NCBI GenBank assembly: GCA_947630025.1
Contig: CANRFZ010000006.1
Location: 79,635 to 143,634, forward strand
Direction of reading: 5' to 3'
DNA: 64,000 nt
DNA from: an uncultured Lachnospiraceae bacterium
GTDB lineage: Bacteria > Bacillota > Clostridia > Lachnospirales > Lachnospiraceae
Shown here: piece after piece, positions 26,818 to 36,940 of the stretch
Position numbering within the stretch: the first letter of the stretch is position 1
Layout of the letters: every line of letters starts with the position of its first letter
Position numbers and translations under genes: made by a program
The notes under the pieces: generated by a model
What the model was told of the DNA's origin: nothing
The model's input: only the letters and a program-made list of their open reading frames with translations
Databases searched by the model: none

Positions 26818-29493
26818 TCAGCGCGGCTTTGCGAATGGCGCGGGCTGAACTGGCGAAGATATGCGGCTGCGGCTGCAGGTAAAATACAAAATCTGGTAGC
26901 TGCCGGAGATCTGCTCCAGAAACGAAACCGCGGCGGCCAGTTTCCGGTCGTCCAGATTGGTAAACGGATCGTCCATAATCAGCATCGGACGCTCCTTGCG
27001 GTACATAATATCCGCAAACGCCACACGCAGGCAGATGCCGATCAGGTCACGGTAGCCCGTGCTCAGGGCGGCGGTCTGGCGCTGCCTGCCCGCCTCCTTC
27101 ACCGTCACTTCGATGTTGGCGTCGATCCGCACATCCTGTGCGGACTGCCCGGTGATCTGCTCGTAGTAGGCCGCGAAGCGTTCGTAGACCGGACGGACAT
27201 ACCGCGACGTCATGGCTTCTTTGGCCTGATCCAGATAGGCGCGGGTTTTATACAGACAGTCATACTGACGCTGCTCCTTTTCCTGCTGCTGCGTCAGCTC
27301 GTCCAACTGCAGGCGGTATGTCTCCCACTGCTCGTACTGCTCCTGCAGGTCGCGGATCGTCTTTTCATAGGCGGCAGCCGTATCCCGGCTCCGCTCCATC
27401 TGTTCCGTCAGCGTCAGAAGCTCCTGCTGCAGCTTTTCCTGAGAAAGCTGCGCCTCCTCGGGGGATTCGGCTGCCAGAAGCGCGGGATCTGTCTTCTGTT
27501 CAAAGGCGGCCAGTTCCGACGCCGCCTCCTCATACAGCCGGATTGCGGCGGCATAGGCATCCGCATCCGCTTTCAGCGCATTGAGCTGCAGTCTCATATC
27601 CGCCGCCGGCTCTATCCCGCACTGGTGCAGGAACAGACGTATCTTCTCCTGCAGTCCGCCGAGCGCCGTCTCCGCCTCTTTCGCTTTTTCCTGCTTGGCC
27701 CGCAGCGCGGCATAGTCCTCTCCGGCGGTTTTCAGCGCGTATAGATCGTCGGCGAAACGTTCCTCCGAGGAACCCATGTGATACCGCTCCAGAAAGGCCA
27801 GCAGCCGCTCCCGCATGGCGCGCATCCCCGCCAGCACATCCTCCCCCGGCGCGGCCTCCGCTTTCTGCTTAAGCTGCTGGCAGAGGGCGTACTGCTCCTG
27901 CAGCTCCTGCAGCATCGCCCCTGCGGTCTGGGGTGCAAAAGTCATGCCGTGACGGGCGAGACAGGCCGCGGTCTTTGCATCCGCCGTCTCGATGAACGAA
28001 AGGTCTTCCTCCACTTCCCGCTGCAGCGCTTCGTACTCTCCGACAAACTCCGACTGCACCGGCCTTTTCCTGCGGCTTCTTGCCGCCAAGACCGTAGCAA
28101 GCACCGCCACAATAGCTGCCGCCAGCGCAAGCAGGCCGTATTGCAGGGAAAATACCATAGACACCATACAGGTTACGACGCAGCCCACCGCGGCGGCAAG
28201 GAGCACCGCCATCAGTTCCGGCGGCGTGATCTCGCTCTTTCTCCTGCGCTCTGCATCCATGGAGGCCCGCAGTGTCCTGAGCGCCGCCTGCTTGGACGAA
28301 AGGGCGGCCTGTCTGTTGTTCCGCTCGTTCCACCGATAGGAAACCGCCGAGATACTCTCCCCGTCTCCCGCAAAGGCGCGCTCCAGCTCGCCAAGGCGCG
28401 CCCGCTCCGCCTCGCTCATCTCCTGCCCCGCCGCCTCGCGGCACAGTTCGCGGTACTTCCGCTCCGTGCGCAGCATCTCGTCGATCTCACCGGCATCCGC
28501 CGGGCCGCCGTCAAACCGGCTGCCGTAACGCCGCAGCCTGTCCTGTTCCTCCGGAGACAACGCGCAGAGTTTCAGCCGTTCCGCCGTCCGCCCGGCCTCG
28601 GCGCAGACATCCAGCGCGCGGTCGATTTCCTGCGCCTCCGGAATCCGTCCGGGGAAACGGCCCTTCGCTTCATCCAGACCGGCTTTCCGGCTCTCCGCCG
28701 TCTTTTGTAGCCGCTGCCACTCCTCTTTCCGGGCGAGGACAGACTGGTACTGCGCGGCCCGCTGCTGCAGCGCGCCGTTTTCTTTGACTTTTTCCTTGTA
28801 AATGTCATACTGCGCCGCCTCGTTCTGCAGCATCGTCTGGTATCTGTCGATGCTGTCCGGCAGATTCTCCCCGTCTCTGACCAGCCGCTGCAGCCGCGTG
28901 ATCTCGTCTTTGCGTTTGGACAGGGAACCGGTCTTCCGGGTGGGCGTCATAGCATTGACCATATCGGTCAGTCTTGCCCGGGCCGCCTCGTAGTTGTTCA
29001 GATCCTTTGTGTTGTCCGCCAGATTTCCTATTCTGGCGCAGATATCGTCCGTAGCGCAAGTCTCGCACTCCCGCTGGCCGATAAAAACGGACCGCAGGAA
29101 GGACTCTCGGTTGATCCGAAACAGTTCCTCGCCCAGATTGACGGTATAATCTTCCGAGGGCAGATTGGTGTCGGCATCCCGCAGCTCGAACTCGTCTTGC
29201 CCCTCCTTGTCGTAAAAGATGCGGGTGACTTCGTACCGCTTCCCGCCGGTCTCGAAAGTCAGACGCCCGCCGAACGCGCCGCCCTGCCAAGGCTTGTAGC
29301 GCTTGCGCTCGTTCTCCTCGATGCTGCGCTTACGGTCGCCCTCCAGCCCATAGAACATGGCGCGGATAAACGCGGCCAGCGTACTCTTGCCCCAGCCGTT
29401 CTCCTCGCATATCACGTTGACACCGTCCTGCAGACTGCAGGAATACTCATGCAGCCTGCCAAAATTTTCTATCTCAATAGAAAGGATCTTCAT
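26818..29493 (-). CDS. SbcC/YhaN-like AAA ATPase with internal membrane hairpin
   Basis: 891 aa from the ATG at 29493 (MKILSIEIENFGRL), which has GGAGG 5 nt upstream. ATP-binding head at both ends: Walker A ENGWGKSTLA near residue 35 and Walker B RPMLIMDDPFTNLDD near the C-terminus. Long coiled coils lie between. A very hydrophobic stretch in the middle (LAAAVGCVVTCMVSMVF and GLLALAAAIVAVLATVLAA) predicts two membrane helices, as in YhaN. It probably works with the phosphoesterase encoded just upstream in DNA end processing, perhaps at the membrane. The last ~15 residues (SRISSPVQPAPFAKPR) look non-conserved. Confidence 0.85.
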   Translation of the reverse strand: MKILSIEIENFGRLHEYSCSLQDGVNVICEENGWGKSTLAAFIRAMFYGLEGDRKRSIEENERKRYKPWQGGAFGGRLTFETGGKRYEVTRIFYDKEGQDEFELRDADTNLPSEDYTVNLGEELFRINRESFLRSVFIGQRECETCATDDICARIGNLADNTKDLNNYEAARARLTDMVNAMTPTRKTGSLSKRKDEITRLQRLVRDGENLPDSIDRYQTMLQNEAAQYDIYKEKVKENGALQQRAAQYQSVLARKEEWQRLQKTAESRKAGLDEAKGRFPGRIPEAQEIDRALDVCAEAGRTAERLKLCALSPEEQDRLRRYGSRFDGGPADAGEIDEMLRTERKYRELCREAAGQEMSEAERARLGELERAFAGDGESISAVSYRWNERNNRQAALSSKQAALRTLRASMDAERRRKSEITPPELMAVLLAAAVGCVVTCMVSMVFSLQYGLLALAAAIVAVLATVLAARSRRKRPVQSEFVGEYEALQREVEEDLSFIETADAKTAACLARHGMTFAPQTAGAMLQELQEQYALCQQLKQKAEAAPGEDVLAGMRAMRERLLAFLERYHMGSSEERFADDLYALKTAGEDYAALRAKQEKAKEAETALGGLQEKIRLFLHQCGIEPAADMRLQLNALKADADAYAAAIRLYEEAASELAAFEQKTDPALLAAESPEEAQLSQEKLQQELLTLTEQMERSRDTAAAYEKTIRDLQEQYEQWETYRLQLDELTQQQEKEQRQYDCLYKTRAYLDQAKEAMTSRYVRPVYERFAAYYEQITGQSAQDVRIDANIEVTVKEAGRQRQTAALSTGYRDLIGICLRVAFADIMYRKERPMLIMDDPFTNLDDRKLAAAVSFLEQISGSYQILYFTCSRSRISSPVQPAPFAKPR

Positions 29494-29594
29494 AAGTTCC
29501 TCCGTCTTACTTTTCACAATCTAACTTTTGGCGATATATCGTTTTGCAGTCTATCTATGCGTGGTTTGCCGTTTTTCATCTATCCAGTTTCCGT

Positions 29595-30692
29595 CTATCC
29601 TACAATTTCCTCACCGGAGATGGCCAGCAGGCCGCACCGCACGATCTCCTTTTTTTCCTCTCCGGAAAGCGCGTCGTCCGCCATAACCGTCCTGACGAAC
29701 TCGCCTTTCAGCGACACGTCCAGCAGATAGTCCTCCATGGCGATTTTTAACGTCGTCTCGTCGGAGACTTTTACGAAATAAAAAGACTGCCGGAAAGCGG
29801 CGGCCAGATGCTCCACATCCTTTTCACAGGCCACATCCAGCTCCCCTGTCAGAACGATCTTAACCAGATCCTCCCTGCCGCAGCCCGCAGCTTTCAGCGC
29901 CTCCGACACCCGCTCCGTCATCTCTGCGGTGCTGGCGCAGCCGGTAACGTCCGCCCGCACCATATACAGCGTGCGGGATGCAAACGGCACAAACTGCCGG
30001 ACACAGGTTCCCGACGCCTCATCGATATCCAGCAGGACGAAGCCGTGAGGCCCGCACTCGTCGAAGCCTCTCCCTTCCAAGCAGCCCGGATAACAGTAGA
30101 CGCCTCTGGCGTCCAGCCGCTCCTCCTTGTAGGCATGGATGTGCCCCAGCGCCAGATAGTCGATGCCACGGTTGCGCAGCGCCTTGATATTGACGATCTC
30201 CGCCTTGTCGCGGGCATCTCCCTCCCGCTCCTGTCCGTGCAGCATCACGATATTGTAACACCGGTTTTCCAGCACGAGAGAGACATAGGCGTCTCCGGCA
30301 TTCTCCGCGGTCAGCTCCAGCCCGGCGATCACGACGCCGCCCTGCCTGTAATACGTCCACCGGCTGCCGAATGTCCGGATATTGGCCGGTATCTCCTCCA
30401 GCCCCGTCAGGAAATACTCCCGGTCATGGTTGCCTTTCAGATAGTAAAAGGTGATGTCCGGGTGGCTCTCGATAATGTGCAGCACGGTGTTTCTCGTGTA
30501 AGCGGATATGCTCCCCGTATCGAACATATCCCCCGCGATCAGCACCGCCTCCACCCGGTTCTCCTGCGCGTAATCGACCATGCGCTTAAATGTATTTAAA
30601 ATTTCGCTTTTCCGCTCCTTGGCTCCCGCCGTGTCCAGATTTCTGCTCATGCGGGAATCCAGATGCAGATCGGCACAGTGGATCAGCTTCAT
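29595..30692 (-). CDS. SbcD/YhaO-like DNA repair phosphoesterase
   Basis: 365 aa calcineurin-type metallophosphoesterase. All five metal motifs are visible: HCADLHLDSRM, AGDMFDTG, KGNHDREYF, MLHGQERE and LGHIHAYKE. The 101-bp gap to the SbcC-like gene suggests an operon and a two-subunit nuclease. The leader contains copies B and C of the hairpin repeat. Confidence 0.9.
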   Translation of the reverse strand: MKLIHCADLHLDSRMSRNLDTAGAKERKSEILNTFKRMVDYAQENRVEAVLIAGDMFDTGSISAYTRNTVLHIIESHPDITFYYLKGNHDREYFLTGLEEIPANIRTFGSRWTYYRQGGVVIAGLELTAENAGDAYVSLVLENRCYNIVMLHGQEREGDARDKAEIVNIKALRNRGIDYLALGHIHAYKEERLDARGVYCYPGCLEGRGFDECGPHGFVLLDIDEASGTCVRQFVPFASRTLYMVRADVTGCASTAEMTERVSEALKAAGCGREDLVKIVLTGELDVACEKDVEHLAAAFRQSFYFVKVSDETTLKIAMEDYLLDVSLKGEFVRTVMADDALSGEEKKEIVRCGLLAISGEEIVG

Positions 30693-30749
30693 GCGAACCT
30701 CCTTTTGTACCGCTAAATCAACTTTTTATTTGCATTTGTAAAATGTTAT

Positions 30750-30864
30750 TCTCTGATGCCAGTAACGTAAATCATTCCGGAAGAATTGCGGAGCAATTTA
30801 CTCATGTTTATTGCGAAGTAATTTACTCATAGCCGGCTGCCATTCTATTTTTTATTTTACCATA
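30750..30864 (-). repeat. Hairpin repeat, copy B (diverged)
   Basis: The CTCTGATGCCAGTAACGTAAATCATTCCGG-like portion and the GAATTGCGGAGCAATT hairpin are kept, but the second half is diverged, with a second AATTGCGAAGTAATT-like copy and the TTTTACCATA end. Starts 57 bp upstream of the SbcD-like start codon. Confidence 0.75.
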
Positions 30865-30954
30865 TCTCTGATGCCAGTATCGTAAATTATCCCGGAAGAA
30901 TTGCGAAGCAATTCTTTAGGAACAGGCTGCGGAGCCTGTTCCTATTTTACCATA
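30865..30954 (-). repeat. Hairpin repeat, copy C
   Basis: Full 90-bp unit immediately adjacent to copy B. Contains GAATTGC-GAA-GCAATTC and AGGAACAGGCT-GCGG-AGCCTGTTCCT hairpins and ends TTTTACCATA. Confidence 0.9.
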
Positions 30955-31013
30955 TGAAAAGGCGATTGCACAAGGAACGATATCTATATAGCAAACCCAC
31001 ACGATATCTTGAT

Positions 31014-31083
31014 GGCAAATCTACACGATACCTTTATGATACCTTTACGGCAAATCTACACGATACCTTTATGATACCTTTAT
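31014..31083. repeat. 35-bp direct repeat, two units plus a degenerate third
   Basis: Units at 31014-31048 and 31049-31083 differ at the last base; a degenerate copy begins near 30990. Each contains two internal GATACCTTTA elements. Intergenic; no ORF seen in 30955-31245. Confidence 0.85.
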
Positions 31084-31087
31084 GACA

Positions 31088-31112
31088 AGCCTGCGCGAAC
31101 GGGCTGTTTTTT
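31088..31112 (+). terminator. Orphan terminator-like hairpin
   Basis: AGCCTG pairs with CGGGCT over a 6-nt loop, then G and T6. No plus-strand gene lies upstream for 10 kb, so it ends either an unrecognised small transcript or the leader of the 31246 gene. Confidence 0.55.
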
Positions 31113-31245
31113 GTCATGAACCTCTCTTATCGGAATGCCCCATCCTGCCGATATTATCTATAGATTCCTATCCTTATAGTTACGGAAACGGATTTCCACG
31201 GCAGTTCACGGACTGGACACTCTATAAGAAAGGCAGGCGGTAGGT

Positions 31246-32172
31246 ATGATACCTGCGGTTGGCAGAATCAGCTCGATCACTTCCGACGCGATCAAGATCG
31301 ACCTATACAACAGGGACGGCTCTTACAAGGGGACTCTCTCGGTCTCCACTTCCCGCACGAGAGCTTCCGCCAGCAAAAAGACCGGCGGAACGGGAAGCAG
31401 AAAATTCAAGAAACTGCGGTATAATTTCAAACGTCTCTCCAATCAGATCATGCGCACGAAAACCTCGGCCAACGCCAAACAGATGGTGACGAAAGCGAAA
31501 TTCCAGATCGCCGATCTGCGCATGAAGCTGACCAGCGGCGAATACGATTACAGCGAGGTGCACAGCGCCCTCGTGCACGCGGAAAAAATCGCGCGGGTGG
31601 CCAAGAAGCATCTGAAAAATCTCCAGCAGGAAGAAAAAATCGAAAAAAACGGCAAGGCCGGCATGACCGATCCCGAGGAGATAAAGCAGCTGGAAGAAGA
31701 AAACGAAGAAAACGCGGAAAGCGAAATCCCCGATACCAGCGAGATGACCGAAGAAGAACTGCAGCAGCTGGCCGAGGAACTGCAGGAGGAAATGGAGCGC
31801 ATCGAGGACGAGATGGAGGAAATGGAGGAGTCGGTGCTGGCCGACGACCTGCTGCAGCAGATGATGCAGGCGGACACCTCGGAGATGGAACCGGAAGATC
31901 TGGAAGCGCTCAAGAAGAAACACCGCTCCGACGAAATGCGCGATATCATGAAAGCGGATATGGAATATCTGAAAGCGCTCTTTGACCGGATGGCCAAGGA
32001 AAAAGAAGCGGCGTCTAACGGCTCTGCGGGAAGTTCCGGCAGTTCGGACAATAGCGGCTCCGGCGCCGCAGACCTCGGCATCTCTCTGGAACTGGGCGGC
32101 GTGGATATGCCGGTGGAGACCGCCGCCGCTCCCGTGGAAACCGCAGGCGCCAACGTGGACGTCACCGCCTGA
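31246..32172 (+). CDS. Acidic coiled-coil protein of unknown function
   Basis: 308 aa. The N-terminus (about 1-60) is basic and Ser/Thr-rich (TLSVSTSRTRASASKKTGG). Residues about 60-140 are helical and basic. Residues 150-260 are very rich in Glu, Met and Gln (EELQQLAEELQEEMERIEDE), predicted coiled coil. The C-terminus is Gly/Ser then Ala/Val-rich. No signal peptide or membrane segment. No family recognised. It stands alone on the plus strand, opposite to ruvB. Its ribosome site is weak. Confidence 0.7.
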   Translation: MIPAVGRISSITSDAIKIDLYNRDGSYKGTLSVSTSRTRASASKKTGGTGSRKFKKLRYNFKRLSNQIMRTKTSANAKQMVTKAKFQIADLRMKLTSGEYDYSEVHSALVHAEKIARVAKKHLKNLQQEEKIEKNGKAGMTDPEEIKQLEEENEENAESEIPDTSEMTEEELQQLAEELQEEMERIEDEMEEMEESVLADDLLQQMMQADTSEMEPEDLEALKKKHRSDEMRDIMKADMEYLKALFDRMAKEKEAASNGSAGSSGSSDNSGSGAADLGISLELGGVDMPVETAAAPVETAGANVDVTA

Positions 32173-32242
32173 CGACGGCGGACACCGCAGCAGCCGCACC
32201 GTGTCGGGAGTCGTCTGCAATCTGCCACCGCCGATAGATATA

Positions 32243-33241
<999 letters not shown>

Positions 33242-33253
33242 GCCGGTTACCTG

Positions 33254-33865
33254 CTAATACATAAATTTCAGGGCAGCTTTCAGGATGCCCTCCACCGTTA
33301 TGCCGTCCGTCATCTCGACTTTTCTGACCGCGGCGGCAGCGTCCGACGCGGAATAGCCCAGCGCGGTCAGCGCTTCAATGGCTTCCCGCTTCATGGCGTT
33401 GTCTACGCCCGCGGCGGCAGAAGCTGCACCCACAGGCACTTCCGGCCCGCGCAGCGCATCTTCCGGCGATACCTTGTCCCGCAGGTCGAGAATCACCCGC
33501 TCCGCCGTCTTGCTGCCGATTCCCGGCGCTTTTGCGATGGACTTGGCATCTCCCGCCATAATCGCGAAGCGCAGCGCGTCGGCGCTCATCACAGACAGGA
33601 TCGCCAGACCGCCCTTGGGCCCGATGCCGTTGACCGTGATCAGCTTCTTAAAGATCTCCAGATCGTCTCTGGTCAGAAAACCGTACAGGGAAAACGCATC
33701 TTCCCGCACCAGCGTATAGGTGTAGATCTTCACTTCGTTTCCGAGGGGCGGCAGCAGCTCCGCCGTGGTGGTGGACACTTTTATATTGTAACCGATATTT
33801 CCCACTTCCACAACAATATTATCTTCCGCGAGTTCTTCCAGCGTTCCTTTTAAATAGGCGTACAT
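33254..33865 (-). CDS. ruvA: Holliday junction branch migration protein RuvA
   Basis: 203 aa from the ATG at 33865 (MYAYLKGTLEEL), with GGAGG 7 nt upstream. OB domain at the N-terminus, helix-hairpin-helix motifs (NGIGPKGGLAIL and APGIGSKTAERVILDLRDK), and a C-terminal RuvB-binding domain. Tetramers bind four-way junctions and load RuvB. Confidence 0.96.
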   Translation of the reverse strand: MYAYLKGTLEELAEDNIVVEVGNIGYNIKVSTTTAELLPPLGNEVKIYTYTLVREDAFSLYGFLTRDDLEIFKKLITVNGIGPKGGLAILSVMSADALRFAIMAGDAKSIAKAPGIGSKTAERVILDLRDKVSPEDALRGPEVPVGAASAAAGVDNAMKREAIEALTALGYSASDAAAAVRKVEMTDGITVEGILKAALKFMY

Positions 33866-33949
33866 GACGTCTCCTCCGACAGCCACATCTGTGGTTTTCG
33901 TTTCTTTTCCTTTTATTTATCGGCTGCTATAGCCGTTTTTTTTATGCGT

Positions 33950-35827
33950 TCAGACTTCTTTTTCCAAAAAAAGCAGTCCGAATGTGCCGGGGCCGCAGTT
34001 CGCCGAGATTGCAGGCGAAGCTTTCTGGTAGACCACCTTTTCAAAGGGCACGAGCTGGCGCACCTGCGCCGCGATCTCATCCAAATCTCCCGGACGCAGT
34101 CCCGCATAGGTGATAAACAGAAGCCTCCTGTCGATTGCGGCGGAATGCCGCAGCGCCGAGCGGATATAGCGTTTCCATACCGTCTTGCGCATTCCCATAT
34201 GGATGGCGCCCACCGTCATGCGGCTCTTTTTGAGGACGATCACCGGATGGAGCATACAGGTCTTGCAGACAGCGTGCACCTTGGGCGGTATTCTGCCCGA
34301 TCTGGCCAGATATTCCGTATTCTCCACGACGAAGCTGGTTCTCGTCCGCGCCTTCATGCTCTCGATATCCCGCAGGATCTCCTCCGCCGACACGCCTAGG
34401 GCGGCCTCCTGTGCGGCATAGTACACGATCAGGCCCATACCGCTGGACAGATGGCCGGAATCCACCACCGCCACATTGTCGAAGGCGCCCGACGCCTCCG
34501 ATGCGCTCTGGAAGCCTTTGCTGGCACCGCTCGCCATGCTGATATGGATGATGTGCTGCGCCCTCGTGAGCTGCTCCGCAAAGAACGCCTCGTAAGCAGA
34601 CGCCTCCGGCGAATCCGAATGCACATGGCTGTCGCTCCGCTGCAGATACTCCAGCACGCCGTCCGACTCGATCTCCTCGCCGTCCCAGAACTCGCCGTGG
34701 TCGGTCAGCACCCGGTAAGGCTGCACGGCAATCTGGTACTGCGCCGTCATCTGCGGCGGCAGATCGCTCACACTGTCCGTTGTAATCATAAGGAGCTGCT
34801 TCTTCTCATGGCCGAGGACAGGCCCCACCACCACGTCTTTATCTCCTGACAGGGATGTCATTTTGACAAGTTCCTGCGGCAGATGGCGCAGCAGCTCCGT
34901 CTCCAGCTGGCTGCCGGAAACCGGTTTTAACAGATAGCCGTCGAAGCCTTCCCGCCGGTACATCGCCTGATTATCGCCGCCGGCGTTGGCCGTGAGAACG
35001 ACCACCGGCGTCTCGTTGTTGAGGCCGCCGGACTGGGTGCGGAGATGCCGGAGACATTCCACGCCGTCCATGACGGGCATCAGATGATCCATAAAGATTA
35101 CGTCATACCGCGTCTGCAGCGTCATCCGCAGGCACTCCTGCCCGCCTGTGGCCGTATCTATTTGGACTTTGGTGTCCTGCAGCAGCTTTTCGGCCACCAT
35201 CAGGTTGGCGTCGTTGTCGTCCACGATCAGCACGCGCGCCTTGGGTGCTTCAAAAAGCGACCTGTAGTGTGTCCGGCTGCGCAGCGTATGTTTCGTCTCC
35301 AGATCCAGTTCCCCGATCTGCGCGTCGCTCATCGCCTTCTGCGGCAGCGTCACCATAAACGTGGAGCCTTTGGTATACACGCTGTTGACCTCTATATCGC
35401 CGCCCATCAGCGTCACGAGCTGCTTGACGATGGAGAGCCCCAGACCGGTGCCTTCGATATACCTGTTCTTTTCCTCGTCCACGCGCTTAAAGGTGGTGAA
35501 CAGGTAAGGGATGCTCTCCTTCTTAATGCCGATGCCGGTGTCCGAGACGGTGTAGATGATATCCACGATATCGTCTTCTTTCTGTCGGCACTGGATCGAG
35601 AGATTGACCGAGCCCTCCTCGGTATACTTGACGGCATTGTTGAGCAGATTGATCAGAATCTGCTTGATGCGGACTTCGTCGCCGTAGAGCCGGGTGGGGA
35701 TGTCCCTCTCCACATCGATATGGAATGCCAGCCCTTTTTCCCGGGCGCGCACCCAGATCATATTGACGATATCGGAGAGCATGGCGCCCACGTCATAGGA
35801 TACAGGGACGATGTCCAATATCTGCAC
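33950..35827 (-). CDS. 5'-truncated histidine kinase-receiver-DegV fusion
   Basis: 625 codons from a GTG at 35827; a stop codon lies two codons upstream. Residues 1-163 are the HATPase domain of a sensor kinase (N box LINLLNNAVKYTEEGS, SDTGIGI, GTGLGLSIVKQL). Residues 198-315 are a receiver with Asp247 as phosphoacceptor, VDDND, LTA and the conserved KP. Residues 346-625 are a complete DegV/EDD domain (ITTDSVSDLP, ending NCGPGTFGLLF). The sensor and the HisKA dimerisation helix with its His are missing, and homology starts right at the ORF start. It could not autophosphorylate as encoded. See the abutting LytTR gene for the likely breakpoint. Confidence 0.8.
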   Translation of the reverse strand: MQILDIVPVSYDVGAMLSDIVNMIWVRAREKGLAFHIDVERDIPTRLYGDEVRIKQILINLLNNAVKYTEEGSVNLSIQCRQKEDDIVDIIYTVSDTGIGIKKESIPYLFTTFKRVDEEKNRYIEGTGLGLSIVKQLVTLMGGDIEVNSVYTKGSTFMVTLPQKAMSDAQIGELDLETKHTLRSRTHYRSLFEAPKARVLIVDDNDANLMVAEKLLQDTKVQIDTATGGQECLRMTLQTRYDVIFMDHLMPVMDGVECLRHLRTQSGGLNNETPVVVLTANAGGDNQAMYRREGFDGYLLKPVSGSQLETELLRHLPQELVKMTSLSGDKDVVVGPVLGHEKKQLLMITTDSVSDLPPQMTAQYQIAVQPYRVLTDHGEFWDGEEIESDGVLEYLQRSDSHVHSDSPEASAYEAFFAEQLTRAQHIIHISMASGASKGFQSASEASGAFDNVAVVDSGHLSSGMGLIVYYAAQEAALGVSAEEILRDIESMKARTRTSFVVENTEYLARSGRIPPKVHAVCKTCMLHPVIVLKKSRMTVGAIHMGMRKTVWKRYIRSALRHSAAIDRRLLFITYAGLRPGDLDEIAAQVRQLVPFEKVVYQKASPAISANCGPGTFGLLFLEKEV

Positions 35828-36371
35828 GCACTATCCCAGCGGCAATACCGACGTCCACGACCAGCGCCTGCACTATACTTGGGGCGACAGGAAGACGCAG
35901 ACACCGGACGGGCCCAGATACCGTCCGCAGATCATCAGCCTGCACATCAGCAACGCTTGGCCCTATGACGACCGCGACGTCATCTACCCCGTCCACTCCG
36001 AAAATATGTTTGCGGCGATGCGCATTCTGGCGGAGTCGGAGCAGTATGTGACCGTCAAGGCATCGGACGGCAGCGTGCACCGTATCGCCCTCTCCCACAT
36101 TTTCTATGCGGAGACGGTCAAGCACGCCGCCAAACTGCAGATTCATACGTTGGACGGCGCGCTCACCGTAAATAAAACCCTGTCGGAGCTCGAAAAACAA
36201 TATCCCGGCTTCTTTGTGCGCATCCACTCCGGCTATCTGCTGAATCCCGCCCATGTGACGAATATCCGCCGCTTTGCGGCGACTCTGTCCGACGGCACGC
36301 AGCTCCCCATCCCCGAAAAGAAGTACACACAGGTCAAAAAACTGCTCCTGCACGAAACGGCGGAAAACTGA
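35811..36371 (+). CDS. LytTR DNA-binding domain protein, possibly 5'-truncated
   Basis: 186 aa. Residues about 78-182 form a LytTR domain (YVTVKASDGSVHRIALSHIFYAET, GFFVRIHSGYLLNPAHVTNI, LPIPEKKY). The first ~75 residues have no recognised domain and no receiver, so this may be the remnant of a longer response regulator. It overlaps the truncated kinase gene head to head by 17 bp, and its ribosome site is weak. Whether it is expressed is unclear. Confidence 0.7.
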   Translation: MSNICTHYPSGNTDVHDQRLHYTWGDRKTQTPDGPRYRPQIISLHISNAWPYDDRDVIYPVHSENMFAAMRILAESEQYVTVKASDGSVHRIALSHIFYAETVKHAAKLQIHTLDGALTVNKTLSELEKQYPGFFVRIHSGYLLNPAHVTNIRRFAATLSDGTQLPIPEKKYTQVKKLLLHETAEN

Positions 36372-36418
36372 TCCGCCCCGCGGCCTCTGATAACTATTGT
36401 AGAAGAAGCTGCCGGGAA

Positions 36419-36940
36419 TCAGACACTCCTGCCGCCCGCCTTTTGCAGATGCGGCGCGGCTGCCATCGCGATCACGCCCACCAGCATTCCCGCCACCGTG
36501 CCCGCCGCTATGAGAAACGGCAGATAATACCACAGATACGCCGTTTCCGTCACAAAAAGCGCCACCGCAAACTGCCCGATATTGTGCGCGACGCCGCCCA
36601 GCACGCTGACGCCGGCGATGGAAAAAACAGGCAGCCGCCGGAACAGGCACATCACAAACAGACTGCACACCGCCCCCGCCAGCGCATAGAGGATCGAGTA
36701 CAGGCTGCCGAACAGGAATCCCGCCAGCACGATTCTGAGCAGATTGACCAGCGCCGCATCCCTGACGCCGCCCGCCGCAGCGTCCCCCTGCGCGCCGTAC
36801 AGAAGAAGCACCACCGCCAGATTCGGAAGCCCCGGCTTGATGCCCGGAATCCCCGGAGAAAACGGAATCAGCGACTCCACATATGACAAAACAAGAGCGA
36901 CTGTCAGATACAGTCCAAGCCGTGCCACCCGTCCGCTCAT
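36419..36940 (-). CDS. Gx transporter family membrane protein
   Basis: 173 aa with five or six membrane segments. ESLIPFSPGIPGIKPGLPNLAVVLLLY near the N-terminus is characteristic of the Gx/'heptaprenyl diphosphate synthase component I' family, an S-component-like transporter. Overlaps the NusG-II gene stop by ATGA. The two are usually found together near redox-complex assembly genes; no Rnf genes are in the window. Substrate unknown. Confidence 0.82.
   Translation of the reverse strand: MSGRVARLGLYLTVALVLSYVESLIPFSPGIPGIKPGLPNLAVVLLLYGAQGDAAAGGVRDAALVNLLRIVLAGFLFGSLYSILYALAGAVCSLFVMCLFRRLPVFSIAGVSVLGGVAHNIGQFAVALFVTETAYLWYYLPFLIAAGTVAGMLVGVIAMAAAPHLQKAGGRSV

Noticed and set aside
30990..31083. 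CRISPR array
   Set aside because: The 35-bp units are contiguous without spacers, and no cas genes are present.
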